DNA of 24,032 bases from a virus: the IMG/VR virus record IMGVR_UViG_3300006919_000439, positions 1 to 24,032 of that record; one strand, given 5' to 3'. Positions 13,507 to 20,717 of this stretch are shown here, piece after piece. The notes beneath the pieces were generated by a model. The model worked only from the letters and a program-made list of their open reading frames with translations, was not told the origin of the DNA and did no database searches. The position numbers were made by a program, and so were the translations under genes. Within the stretch, counting starts at the first letter, position 1; every line of letters starts with the position of its first letter.

Positions 13507-15886
13507 CTTTCTACAGAAATGGGAAGTGATAGGGCCATGGGTTCTCACGGCCATCAGCACAGACAAAAAATCAATTATTACAAAGGCGTTCAAAGAAGAT
13601 GATCTGGAGAAAATAGGACCATGGATTGAGCAGTACAACGGCAAGCGAAACATTTACTTCAACGTAAATCCGTCGCGAATTCTGATGGACAAGAAGTCCG
13701 AGCGAGCCAACGTGGAAGCGTTGGCCTGGCTGCACGTTGATATCGACCCAAGGGCGGGGGAGGACCATGGCAAAGAACGAGAGCGAGCCCTCGGACTGCT
13801 GCAGAACCCGCCTGCTGGAGTTCCCGAGCCTACGGTCATCATTGATTCGGGCGGAGGGTATCAAGGCTTCTGGGCACTCGAAGTGCCATTCGCAATTGCT
13901 GGACTTGCTGAAAATTACGAAGAGGCTGCCCGCTACAACAAGCAGCTCGAAATAGTTTTCCATGCAGACAATTGCCACAACGTTGATCGCATCATGCGAT
14001 TGCCAGGGACCGTTAATGTTCCCGACAAAAGGAAGGCAGCCAAAGGTCGAGTCCCTGCGTTAGCGAATCTGGTCTCGTTCGACGAAGAGAATGTTTACCC
14101 TTTAACGGCATTCAAGCAGTCGCCTCGAACATCTCAGATCGGTGGCGGGGGTTCGCTGCAATCAGCTCCTCGTAACAACGTCGTTCTGACAACTACGGTG
14201 CCACGGCTCGACACCGTAGACGATCTCGATGAGTGGAACGTACCGGATCGCATCAAGGTGATCGTGGTCAACGGCAGAGACCCAGACAATTTGAAGCTTA
14301 AGGATGACAGCAGGTCTGCCTGGCTGTTCGATTGTCTGTGTGGGCTGACAAGAGCTGGAGTGCCTGACGAAACGACCATGGCCATTCTGCTTGACCCGGA
14401 CTTCAAGATCAGTGAGTCCGTACTGGATAAGGGGGCCGAAGCCGAGAACTACGCGCTGCGGCAACTCAGTCGAGCCAAAGAGCATGTAGAAGAGCCGTTG
14501 CTGCAGGAACTGAATGACCGGCATGCCGTCGTCGAGAGTCTGGCAGGCAAGTGCGTCACGATCGAAGAAGTTCAGGAGCCTGTCGCTGAAGGTAAGTGGC
14601 GGTCACGACTGGTCGTGCAGTCGTTCGCGGACTTCAAGAATCGTTACATGAACCGGAGTGTTATCGTGGGTCAAAAGAAAGATGGCAGTGAGGTTACGGA
14701 GTCCGCAGGGGTATGGTGGCTGAAGTCGCCGCATCGCAGACAGTATCACGGTCTCACCTTCGCCCCTGGTCGCGACGTCGAGGGCTTTTACAATCTGTGG
14801 AGAGGATTTGCCGTCCAGGCAGTGCCAGGGGACTGCAGCATGTATCTGACGCACCTCAGGGACGTGATCTGCAAGGGCAACGAACAGCACTTCGAATATC
14901 TGATCGGCTGGATGGCGCGAGCCGTCCAATTCCCCGACTCCCCTGGGCAGGTCGCCGTTGTGCTGCGTGGAGCCCAGGGGACGGGGAAGTCGTTCTTCGC
15001 GAAGGTGTTTGGGCAGCTGTTTGGTCGACACTTCCTGCAGGTCTCTGACCCAAAGCATCTGGTAGGCTCATTCAATGCTCATCTGCGCGACTGTGTGATC
15101 CTGTTCGGCGACGAAGCATTCTTCGCCGGAGACAAGAGTCACGAGTCGGTACTGAAGACGTTGATCACTGAAGAGAACATGCAGATTGAACGCAAAGGAT
15201 TCGACGTCGAACAGTCGCCGAACTACACACACCTGATCATGGCATCGAACAGTCAATGGGTGGTGCCTGCGGGAGCGAACGAGCGACGGTTCTTTTGTCT
15301 GGATGTCGGCACACAGTTTCGTCAGAACTCAGAGCACTTTGCAGAGATCGCCAAGCAGATGGACAACGGTGGCAGAGAAGCTCTGCTGGACTACCTGCTC
15401 AACTACGACATCTCGAATTACGAGGTCCGCACGGTGCCAACGACCGAGGCTCTGCGAGACCAGAAGCACCTGACACGAGACCCTGTCGAGTCATGGTGGT
15501 TCGGCAAGCTGGTCGACGGTCATCAGATGGGCGACGAGCCGACGTGGCGTAAAGACATCGTCTGCGACGATCTGATGAAAGACTTTGTTCGATGGGCTCA
15601 GGAGTTCGGCATCAAGCATCGAGTGGTGCCCGCCCAGATCGGGCAATTCCTCAAACGCATGTGCCCTGGGCTGAGCCGCAGGCAGAAGTCCGTCGTGGTG
15701 ACTGGACTGAACATCTATCAGAAAGAAGTCGACCGGCACGTCAAGAAAGGTGTGTGGACATTCCCCAGTCTGGAGACATGTCGAAAGGCATGGGACTTGA
15801 ATATCGGTGACGAGGTCTGGCCGGAAGACTCGAAGCCAAAGACTGTTGCTGCGTATCCCGAAGACTCTATTGAGGATGTGATGTGA
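13478..15886 (+). CDS. Primase-helicase: archaeo-eukaryotic primase plus SF3-like helicase
   Basis: This 802-residue protein would prime DNA synthesis and open the origin or fork. The N-terminal primase-polymerase domain has LHVDIDPRAG near residue 86 (catalytic DxD), DSGGGYQGFWAL (the sGxGxh motif) and NVDRIMRLPGTVN (the hRLPGT-type motif). The middle is a linker of about 200 residues. The C-terminal helicase has Walker A GAQGTGKSFFAKVF near residue 498. It also has the B motif VILFGDEAFF and sensor region HLIMASNSQW with an arginine finger in NERRFF, as in D5/SF3-type phage helicases. A helical C-terminal domain follows. It starts within the nuclease gene with AAAGGA upstream. With PolA and the SSB-like protein it completes a replisome. 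Confidence 0.93.
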   Translation: MQGDTQAALDFLQKWEVIGPWVLTAISTDKKSIITKAFKEDDLEKIGPWIEQYNGKRNIYFNVNPSRILMDKKSERANVEALAWLHVDIDPRAGEDHGKERERALGLLQNPPAGVPEPTVIIDSGGGYQGFWALEVPFAIAGLAENYEEAARYNKQLEIVFHADNCHNVDRIMRLPGTVNVPDKRKAAKGRVPALANLVSFDEENVYPLTAFKQSPRTSQIGGGGSLQSAPRNNVVLTTTVPRLDTVDDLDEWNVPDRIKVIVVNGRDPDNLKLKDDSRSAWLFDCLCGLTRAGVPDETTMAILLDPDFKISESVLDKGAEAENYALRQLSRAKEHVEEPLLQELNDRHAVVESLAGKCVTIEEVQEPVAEGKWRSRLVVQSFADFKNRYMNRSVIVGQKKDGSEVTESAGVWWLKSPHRRQYHGLTFAPGRDVEGFYNLWRGFAVQAVPGDCSMYLTHLRDVICKGNEQHFEYLIGWMARAVQFPDSPGQVAVVLRGAQGTGKSFFAKVFGQLFGRHFLQVSDPKHLVGSFNAHLRDCVILFGDEAFFAGDKSHESVLKTLITEENMQIERKGFDVEQSPNYTHLIMASNSQWVVPAGANERRFFCLDVGTQFRQNSEHFAEIAKQMDNGGREALLDYLLNYDISNYEVRTVPTTEALRDQKHLTRDPVESWWFGKLVDGHQMGDEPTWRKDIVCDDLMKDFVRWAQEFGIKHRVVPAQIGQFLKRMCPGLSRRQKSVVVTGLNIYQKEVDRHVKKGVWTFPSLETCRKAWDLNIGDEVWPEDSKPKTVAAYPEDSIEDVM

Positions 15887-16365
15887 TGACTGACTTGTTT
15901 GAAAAAAGAGTCGCTCGAAGAATGATCAATGTGGATATCACTGCTGGTGATTTTGCAGCGATGGTCGGCGATACCCAGGATGCGGACCTGCATGCGGCGA
16001 TGCTGGTATCACTGATGCGTATCCTGCCGAGCTGGGAGTCGCTCGACATCGATTGGCCGAAGCACATCTGCCATGTGATTGCTCGCATGTCGAAGAAAGA
16101 CATCGAGTTGTTCAGGACGTTCCTAGTCAATGCGTACGAGGCGTTGCCGGACAAGGTCGATGAGACCATGTGGGAAGGCAAATACGGGTACGAGTTGAAT
16201 GAGGCAGGCACACTGCTGGCTCTGCAGGAACGCATCTTCAAATTGAAGATCGCCCTGGCAGACGCAGTGCGTCGACCGATGGGTGTGCATCCTGACTCCA
16301 TGCAGGGTCTGATAACCCAGGAAGAAGTAGATGCTGCTGAAGAGCGACGTCGAAAACATAGTTGA
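15886..16365 (+). CDS. Unknown alpha-helical protein after the primase-helicase
   Basis: This 159-residue protein starts at 15886, overlapping the primase stop (TGATG). It is predicted mainly helical from its sequence (ADLHAAMLVSLMRILPSW, HICHVIARMSKKDIELFRTF, LLALQERIFKLKIALADAV). It ends in a charged tail EEVDAAEERRRKHS. No motif is recognised. Its place suggests a replication accessory factor; this is only context. Its stop codon lies inside the -35 box of promoter P3. Confidence 0.65.
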   Translation: MTDLFEKRVARRMINVDITAGDFAAMVGDTQDADLHAAMLVSLMRILPSWESLDIDWPKHICHVIARMSKKDIELFRTFLVNAYEALPDKVDETMWEGKYGYELNEAGTLLALQERIFKLKIALADAVRRPMGVHPDSMQGLITQEEVDAAEERRRKHS

Positions 16366-16400
16366 CAGTCTCTGGTCCTACCTATAATCTCTGGCCCTTC
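16362..16400 (+). promoter_or_regulatory. Promoter P3, both boxes perfect consensus, two motif copies
   Basis: TTGACA at 16362-16367 and TATAAT at 16383-16388 are both perfect sigma-70 consensus, but the spacer is 15 bases, short of the optimum. CTGGTCCTAC lies in the spacer at 16372-16381 and CTGGCCCTTC downstream of the -10 at 16391-16400, two copies of the shared motif. It would drive 16411 onward. Confidence 0.75.
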
Positions 16401-16410
16401 AGGAAATGCC

Positions 16411-16896
16411 ATGTTCTCACTGACAGATTATCCCGAGTTTCGAATAATGAGTGAGCACTCAAAGATTGATCCCGGCCCTCAGGACGTGGCAGGCTCGTCC
16501 TACACGTACATTGACGGCTTCAACAATCACATCCTTGGAAAGAGCGATCACGCGGCGATCTATCACGGCGAAGGCAACACGATCCTCAACTCGCCGTGGA
16601 CGCAGATTTACCATTCGCACCATGTCATCGTCGAAGGTGGCGAGAAGATGACGCTGCACAGTCTGTCCTACGTTCACGTCACACCGGACGGACATCGTCC
16701 GTTGAATCAGAGCGACTGGGAAGCGTTGACGAAGAGGGTCCGAGGGATTGTTGATCCGATACAAATCGGAAAAGACGGGCGTTGCACTTGCAACGTAATC
16801 TTCGACTGCCCCCTGGGGAGAGTGGGTCACATGTCCCGCTGCACTGAGGCTGAACTTCAAGCTGAATCTATTCCTACTGAAAGACACCCGAACTGA
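16411..16896 (+). CDS. Unknown protein with beta-rich centre
   Basis: This 161-residue protein is the first gene after promoter P3, with AGGAAA before the ATG at 16411; an ATG at 16447 is possible. Residues about 32-85 alternate polar and hydrophobic positions with N/G turns (YIDGFNNHILGKSD, YHGEGNTILNSPWTQIYHS, HVIVEGGEKMTLHSLSYV), suggestive of stacked beta-strands or a short beta-helix. The C-terminal half has CTCNVIFDCP and a later Cys. The function is unknown. Its TGA stop lies in the loop of the first of three related hairpins. Confidence 0.65.
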   Translation: MFSLTDYPEFRIMSEHSKIDPGPQDVAGSSYTYIDGFNNHILGKSDHAAIYHGEGNTILNSPWTQIYHSHHVIVEGGEKMTLHSLSYVHVTPDGHRPLNQSDWEALTKRVRGIVDPIQIGKDGRCTCNVIFDCPLGRVGHMSRCTEAELQAESIPTERHPN

Positions 16897-16909
16897 GAGT
16901 CCTGGGGTC
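16883..16909 (+). repeat. Hairpin repeat copy 1
   Basis: The 12-base left arm GACACCCGAACT, loop GAG and right arm AGTCCTGGGGTC pair at nine of twelve positions. The stop codon of the preceding gene is in the loop region. The right arm is an exact complement of the left arm of copy 3. Confidence 0.75.
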
Positions 16910-16911
16910 AA

Positions 16912-16986
16912 GACTCCGTAGCTTAATTGGCAGAGCGGCGGGAACATTAATCCGTGTCAGTGCAGGTTCGACACCTGCCGGAGTCA
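16912..16986 (+). tRNA. tRNA gene, anticodon arm unusual
   Basis: The acceptor GACTCCG/CGGAGTC is seven perfect pairs, the D-arm is GCTT, loop AATTGGCA, GAGC, and the T-arm is GCAGG, loop TTCGACA, CCTGC. The anticodon stem is best drawn as GCGGG (16938-16942) with TCCGT (16951-16955), two of them wobble pairs, leaving an eight-base loop AACATTAA. The anticodon is therefore unclear (CAT, ATT or a shifted reading), and the base before it is not T. No CCA is encoded. It lies between hairpin copies 1 and 2. Confidence 0.75.
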
Positions 16987-16994
16987 ATCGCGTA

Positions 16995-17021
16995 GACACC
17001 CGGACTGAGAGTCCGGGTGTC
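16995..17021 (+). repeat. Hairpin repeat copy 2, perfect
   Basis: GACACCCGGACT and AGTCCGGGTGTC are twelve perfect pairs around a GAG triloop. There is no T-run after it, so it is not a standard terminator. It lies nine bases after the tRNA 3' end. Confidence 0.9.
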
Positions 17022-17038
17022 ATAGAAAGGATCACAGG

Positions 17039-17200
17039 ATGGAAGTTGAAGCGGCGGAAGCAATCGGCAGCGGTATAGCGTGGGCTGGCTTCTGGATTGG
17101 TGTTGGAATCTCGTTTCGGTATCTCCTGCTGTTCGCTGGTGCCAATCCGAATTACTTTCAACTCGAAGTGGAACACAAAGAGAAGAGACCCCAGGACTGA
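17039..17200 (+). CDS. Small membrane protein between two hairpin repeats
   Basis: This 53-residue protein has AAAGGA and AGG upstream of the ATG at 17039. It has a short acidic N-terminus (MEVEAAEA), one hydrophobic segment (IGSGIAWAGFWIGVGISF, then YLLLFAGA) and a charged C-terminal tail EVEHKEKRPQD. It is a single-pass or hairpin membrane peptide of unknown role. Its TGA stop lies at the loop of hairpin copy 3. Small membrane peptides like this in phages include holin-associated and inhibitor peptides; no choice can be made here. Confidence 0.65.
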   Translation: MEVEAAEAIGSGIAWAGFWIGVGISFRYLLLFAGANPNYFQLEVEHKEKRPQD

Positions 17201-17213
17201 GAGTCCTGGTGTC
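17187..17213 (+). repeat. Hairpin repeat copy 3
   Basis: GACCCCAGGACT and AGTCCTGGTGTC pair at eleven of twelve positions around the same GAG loop. It overlaps the stop of the small membrane gene. No T-run follows. Confidence 0.85.
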
Positions 17214-17217
17214 TGGT

Positions 17218-17261
17218 GAAAAATTCCCCCGCCGCAAACTAATAAACAAATGAATAGGTAA
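17218..17261 (+). repeat. Repeat element, copy A of a 44-bp pair
   Basis: This stretch resembles 20817-20860 at roughly three quarters of positions, sharing CCCCGCCGCAA and CAAATGAA plus AGGTAA. Read in one frame it ends EKFPRRKLINK-stop, close to the KKFPRRNYTDK-stop end of the 20718 gene. It may be a gene-end fragment duplicated into the leader of the MazG-like gene, whose start has AGG from this repeat as ribosome binding site. Confidence 0.6.
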
Positions 17262-17263
17262 GC

Positions 17264-17797
17264 ATGACCGAACAACGATTCAAGAACCTCAACGAGTACC
17301 AGGCCGATCAGTGGTCCTGGACACGCCGAAACTTCGACGTACTGCCGGGCTGGGTTGAGGCTCTTGCGCCGTTGGCCGGAGCCTTCGAAGAGTTCGGTGA
17401 ACTCGTCACGGCACGCGGGCAGGAAGATGTCCACGAGCAGCAGGATGCCGTGGCGGACATGGCCATCTACCTGACCGACGTCTGCAATCGCATCGAGCTG
17501 CCGTTGCTCGACCTGCGGTTTAGTCAGAAGAAGCCGTACCCGCCTGGAAATTTCTGCATCATGATGATCAAGTCGATGGGGGCGTTGTCGCACTGCATCC
17601 TCAAGCAGGGGCAGGGGATTCGCATGAACGAGAACCATGTACTGAATGCGACTCGGCACATGTCAGCCTGCTTCGATCACCTGGAGTTTTACTGTGTAGA
17701 GAACTGGCGAATGAGCCTGTTCGATGATGTTGTGTATCCGGTTTGGGAAAAGGTCCGCGAGCGTGACTGGACAAAAGAAAGGGCGGAGCATGCCTGA
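17264..17797 (+). CDS. MazG-like nucleotide pyrophosphohydrolase
   Basis: This 177-residue all-alpha protein has the NTP-pyrophosphatase signature. FEEFGELVTA near residue 41 supplies the ExxE half, and DAVADMAIYLTDVCNRIEL the ExxD-like second half, both coordinating Mg2+. The family hydrolyses (d)NTPs to monophosphates. Phage members reduce ppGpp-type alarmones or shape the dNTP pool; the C-terminal half here is longer than a minimal MazG core. Its position two genes before ThyX fits pyrimidine nucleotide supply, because dUTP or modified dNTP hydrolysis feeds dUMP. The leader contains the repeat copy A. The stop overlaps the next gene region. Confidence 0.8.
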   Translation: MTEQRFKNLNEYQADQWSWTRRNFDVLPGWVEALAPLAGAFEEFGELVTARGQEDVHEQQDAVADMAIYLTDVCNRIELPLLDLRFSQKKPYPPGNFCIMMIKSMGALSHCILKQGQGIRMNENHVLNATRHMSACFDHLEFYCVENWRMSLFDDVVYPVWEKVRERDWTKERAEHA

Positions 17798-17798
17798 C

Positions 17799-18002
17799 AT
17801 GAAACGCATGGAAGAGCTCGAACGAGCCATGCTTCATCAGAAGCATGAAGTACCGCTGAGCAAAAAGCAGGAACGCCTGCTGGACATCGCGAAGCAACGA
17901 TCAAAGAAAGGCGGCTGCGTGGAGCGTCGTCACCCTGCTGTGTTCGACGCTCTCGTTGAACGGGGCTTACTCACTGAAGATGGGAAGTACATCGAGCAAT
18001 GA
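17799..18002 (+). CDS. Small basic hypothetical protein
   Basis: This 67-residue protein probably starts at the ATG at 17799, ten bases after GGAG. An ATG at 17790 is in frame but only a base away from that site. It is a charged helix (MEELERAMLHQKHEVPLSKKQERLLDIAKQRSKK) followed by HPAVFDALVERGLLTEDGKYIEQ. The last segment reads like a winged-helix turn. No family is recognised. The stop overlaps the thyX start (ATGA), so it is coupled to it. Confidence 0.6.
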   Translation: MKRMEELERAMLHQKHEVPLSKKQERLLDIAKQRSKKGGCVERRHPAVFDALVERGLLTEDGKYIEQ

Positions 18003-19066
18003 ACAGCAACAGCCAACAAGTGGAAGACCTGCGGTGGAAAAAGTTCCCTGTGGGGTCCGATGGATTCGTCTGCCTGGTCGACTGCATGGGCGACGACGCT
18101 TCGGTGACGCAAGCAGCGAGAGTGAGTTACGGGAACGATGCTCGTGAAGAGGGGTCCGATGGAGCTGGGGATCGCAACCTGATCCGCTACCTCATGCGAA
18201 TGGCGCATTCCACGCCGTTCGAGATGGCTGAAGTCAAGCTGCTCGTTCGTGTGCCGATGGATGCGTGGCGGCAGTGGATCAGACATCGCACGGCGAACGT
18301 CAATGAGTACTCGACACGGTATCAACCTGCGATCGACTCGATGGCGGTGACTGCCCCTGACGAGTGGCGGCTGCAGGCGTCGAACAACAAGCAGGGGTCC
18401 GATGGTATTCTGCGGGAGTGGCCGGAAGGGTGGTCGTCGGAGGAAAGCACCGACGAAGAGGGAGATGAGTACTGGAGAATCACCGCAGCCAACGGTCGTT
18501 CGTGGGAGTTCGGCAAGTCGTCTTACAACTTCACAAAGCCCATGACCCCTGGGCAATTCCTGTCGCTCTGGGAGAAGAAGAATCAGAAAGCAATGCAGTA
18601 CGACTACAACGTCCGCCTCGAACTCGGAGTCGCTCGCGAAGTCGCCCGAAAAGACCTGCCGCTCTCGACGTACACCGAGGCGTACTGGAAGTGTGACCTC
18701 AAAAACGTCCTACACTTCCTGGGCTTGAGGATGGACTCGCATGCCCAGAAAGAGATTCGTGACTACGCCACGATTATCGGTGAGCAGATCATCGCACCGC
18801 TGTTTCCTCAGGTGTGGGATGCGTTCTCGGACTACCGGTTGCACGGGATGTTTTTGACGGGCATAGATCGCAAAATGCTGAAAGAAATTATTCCCTACAC
18901 CGATCCCAACGGAGAACATCGAAGCTGTTCCCGAGAAGAATCTTTGATGCTTATGAGGAACGGCTCCTTTTCTCCTGACATGCCCAAAGACTGGGGCAAC
19001 GAGAAGAACCGTGAGCGTGACGAGTTCATTGGAAAGATGCAGGCTCTCGGGCTGATCTCCGATTAA
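17999..19066 (+). CDS. thyX: FAD-dependent thymidylate synthase ThyX
   Basis: ThyX makes dTMP from dUMP with FAD and methylenetetrahydrofolate. The diagnostic RHR-x7-S motif is present as RHRTANVNEYSTRY near residue 98. QAARVSYG lies near residue 39, and the RYLMRMAHSTPFE helix precedes it. ELGVAREVARKDLPLSTYTE and LKNVLHFLGLRMDSHAQKEIRDYA match the C-terminal active site region. At 355 residues it is much longer than typical ThyX (about 220-250), with an insertion of about 70 residues after the motif (SEESTDEEGDEY) and a C-terminal extension (DPNGEHRSCSREES). It overlaps the preceding stop and follows the MazG-like gene. It is fully intact, unlike the ThyA-fold protein at 7140. Confidence 0.95.
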   Translation: MNSNSQQVEDLRWKKFPVGSDGFVCLVDCMGDDASVTQAARVSYGNDAREEGSDGAGDRNLIRYLMRMAHSTPFEMAEVKLLVRVPMDAWRQWIRHRTANVNEYSTRYQPAIDSMAVTAPDEWRLQASNNKQGSDGILREWPEGWSSEESTDEEGDEYWRITAANGRSWEFGKSSYNFTKPMTPGQFLSLWEKKNQKAMQYDYNVRLELGVAREVARKDLPLSTYTEAYWKCDLKNVLHFLGLRMDSHAQKEIRDYATIIGEQIIAPLFPQVWDAFSDYRLHGMFLTGIDRKMLKEIIPYTDPNGEHRSCSREESLMLMRNGSFSPDMPKDWGNEKNRERDEFIGKMQALGLISD

Positions 19067-19069
19067 CCG

Positions 19070-19104
19070 TTGCCTTCTGGCCCTTAACAATGCTATGGTC
19101 CTAT
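19070..19104 (+). promoter_or_regulatory. Promoter P4 candidate, two direct motif copies
   Basis: TTGCCT at 19070-19075 and TATGGT at 19094-19099 are 18 bases apart, a weak pair. CTGGCCCTTA at 19077-19086 and ATGGTCCTAT at 19095-19104 are two copies of the shared motif. Downstream, CTATGGT (19093-19099) and ACCATAG (19116-19122) can pair, and the right side runs into the AGGAG of the next gene. Confidence 0.5.
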
Positions 19105-19131
19105 CGTTAGTTTTAACCATAGGAGCCAGCC

Positions 19132-19458
19132 ATGGCTAAGAAGAAAGCAGCGGCACCAAAGCCACGAACGACATCGACGAAGAAACGACAGCCGTTGAAG
19201 AAAAAGGCGGCTGCCAAGAAGGAAGACAAGCGACTGAGTCGACGCAAGAGGTCCGACCTCAAACGCTACGACCAGACGCTGTCTTCAATGCTGTACGCTG
19301 AGCTATCCATCATGGCGAAGCAGGCAGAGATGGACCTTCGCACATTCATCGAGCACTGCCTGCGAACCTGTCCTGCGGTGAAACGTCACCTCAAGGACAA
19401 CGACATTGAACTGCCGGAGCGACCGGTGCGAGGGAACCCGGCATCACAGAAAAAGTAA
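19132..19458 (+). CDS. Lys-rich, probably DNA-binding small protein
   Basis: This 108-residue protein starts with AGGAG six bases upstream. The first 45 residues are extremely basic with K/A/T repeats (KKKAAAPKPRTTSTKKRQPL), like a histone H1 tail. Residues 47-85 (YDQTLSSMLYAELSIMAKQAEMDLRTFIEHCLRT) resemble a compact helix-turn-helix or ribbon-helix-helix dimer region. It probably binds nucleic acid, perhaps as a nucleoid-like or transcription factor. No family assignment is safe. It is the first gene after promoter P4. Confidence 0.7.
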   Translation: MAKKKAAAPKPRTTSTKKRQPLKKKAAAKKEDKRLSRRKRSDLKRYDQTLSSMLYAELSIMAKQAEMDLRTFIEHCLRTCPAVKRHLKDNDIELPERPVRGNPASQKK

Positions 19459-19459
19459 C

Positions 19460-19936
19460 ATGTTCCACGAGCTGAATACGGTCGAAGACAATCTCAGAAT
19501 TATCACGGATGCCCTGGCAGGCAGCAATCAGGATCAACGCGAGATCGCGTTCCTGGGTTTGCAGACGATCGCCATCATGGTGAAGAAAAATCAGGACTAC
19601 GGCTCCTCTGTGTTCAACATCGGAGCCATCTCTCCTGACGTCTCGCCGGAAGCAGGTATCCGTGTTCGGTTGGGCGACAAGTTGTCGCGCATCAATAATC
19701 TGGTCGGTCAACCCGGCAACCAACAGGTCGCCGAGTCGATTACAGACACAGGCCATGACGCCTCAGCCTACCTGCTCCTCTGGGTGATTGCCCGAATGCG
19801 TGCAGGTGGGGCTGAGGTGTGTGGATCTGCTCCAATTATTCTCGATCAGGAGTTGCCGATTCCGGCTCGACCTGAGACCGTGGAAGAGATGGAAGAGTCC
19901 GAGTACATCGCAGGAGCACAACGACGTGTCCGATGA
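19460..19936 (+). CDS. DUF1599-type nucleotide-modification associated protein
   Basis: This 158-residue protein starts at the ATG at 19460, directly after the preceding stop. KKNQDYGSSVFN, then IRVRLGDKLSRINNLVG, then ESITDTGHDASAYLLLWVI match the family called nucleotide modification associated domain 1 (DUF1599). In that family the conserved DYG, R-x-x-DK-x-R and D-x-x-x-Y segments form a helical nucleotide-binding core found in phages that alter nucleotides. Here it sits after thyX and the MazG-like gene, consistent with pyrimidine metabolism. The substrate is unknown. Its stop overlaps the next gene's GTG start. Confidence 0.75.
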   Translation: MFHELNTVEDNLRIITDALAGSNQDQREIAFLGLQTIAIMVKKNQDYGSSVFNIGAISPDVSPEAGIRVRLGDKLSRINNLVGQPGNQQVAESITDTGHDASAYLLLWVIARMRAGGAEVCGSAPIILDQELPIPARPETVEEMEESEYIAGAQRRVR

Positions 19937-20453
19937 ATTTCTCGTCAAGCTTGGCATGAGGCGAACCATCAAGCAGCCAGTCAGCTCAGGTCTCTGTCTG
20001 GCAGCCTGCGCCGCTACGTTGCTCGGCGAGAACAAGTCTGCCTTCAATGCCTGGTCGTTGTCCGGCTACATCCGAAAGATGCCTGCAGGACTCTGTCCGT
20101 ATCTCACCGATCGCCGGTACATGGAGATGTCTGACCTGACCATCGTCCTGGCACTACGCAACTTCCGCCTGGGCAGTTGGTGGAACAGTGGCGATGAGAT
20201 GGACATCAGGTTCAATGAGTTGCTCTCGTACGACGTCACTCATAAGTTGGATGAAGCACCTGCCCTGGTGATTGTTCGAAGTGAGGGAGCCGAAGGGGAC
20301 GGTGTGACGCATGCTGTGGTGTATGACAATGAAGCCCAGGGGGTTCGTGATCCGAGTAATGCGGTGAAGGACGAGTTGTGTGACCTGGCAGGTTATCGGA
20401 TCGCTGAGTGGTTTCCGATCGACACGTTCCCGAAAGATGAGCTGGTACAATGA
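19926..20453 (+). CDS. Putative papain/C39-like cysteine peptidase-fold protein, GTG start
   Basis: This 175-residue protein starts at GTG 19926 with GGAG nine bases upstream, overlapping the previous stop. KQPVSSGLCLAACAATLLGE provides a Gln, then a Cys at a helix start, as in papain and C39 bacteriocin peptidases. THAVVYDNEAQGVRDPSN provides the His and the Asp of a triad (H-x-V-V...DP). This order Q, C, H, D/N matches the C39-like fold. The middle segment has no recognisable features. It could cleave a host or phage protein or be inactive. Function is inferred only from these positions. The stop overlaps the next start (ATGA). Confidence 0.45.
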   Translation: MSDEFLVKLGMRRTIKQPVSSGLCLAACAATLLGENKSAFNAWSLSGYIRKMPAGLCPYLTDRRYMEMSDLTIVLALRNFRLGSWWNSGDEMDIRFNELLSYDVTHKLDEAPALVIVRSEGAEGDGVTHAVVYDNEAQGVRDPSNAVKDELCDLAGYRIAEWFPIDTFPKDELVQ

Positions 20454-20716
20454 ATGACTCCGCAGTGGCTTCAAGAGTCCGAGAGGTCAGTGGCCTCATC
20501 CTGCTGATCTGCTTCTGGGGATGGGTGTGTCGAGCCTACGGCTACATGCCGATCCCTCTGTGGCTGATCCTGACTCCCGTCACACTGGTCGTCCTGTTCT
20601 GGGGAGCTGCATTCACCCTGGCGTTCATTGCCTGGGTGATCTGCATAGCAAGAAAAGTTGACCGGGAAATTGAAGAAGAGAAACGGAAATCTGGAACCGA
20701 CGAGCAGTGGTGGTGA
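20450..20716 (+). CDS. Small two-helix membrane protein
   Basis: This 88-residue protein overlaps the preceding stop. Two hydrophobic segments are clear: VSGLILLICFWGWVCRAYGY and LWLILTPVTLVVLFWGAAF, continuing into TLAFIAWVICIA. A charged tail RKVDREIEEEKRKSGTDEQWW follows. Two or three membrane spans with a charged C-terminus fit holins and related small phage membrane proteins, but no lysin is next to it. It is followed closely by another membrane peptide gene. Confidence 0.7.
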   Translation: MNDSAVASRVREVSGLILLICFWGWVCRAYGYMPIPLWLILTPVTLVVLFWGAAFTLAFIAWVICIARKVDREIEEEKRKSGTDEQWW

Positions 20717-20717
20717 C

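Noticed and set aside
13529-13624. ATAGGGCCATGG and ATAGGACCATGG as promoter motif copies
   Set aside because: Both encode IGPW within the primase in the same frame and lack promoter boxes, so a protein-level repeat explains them.
17249-17260. Mini-gene ATGAAYAGGTAA as a leader peptide
   Set aside because: Only three codons, no ribosome binding site of its own, and the AGG is better explained as the site for the next gene. It may still matter as part of the 44-bp repeat.
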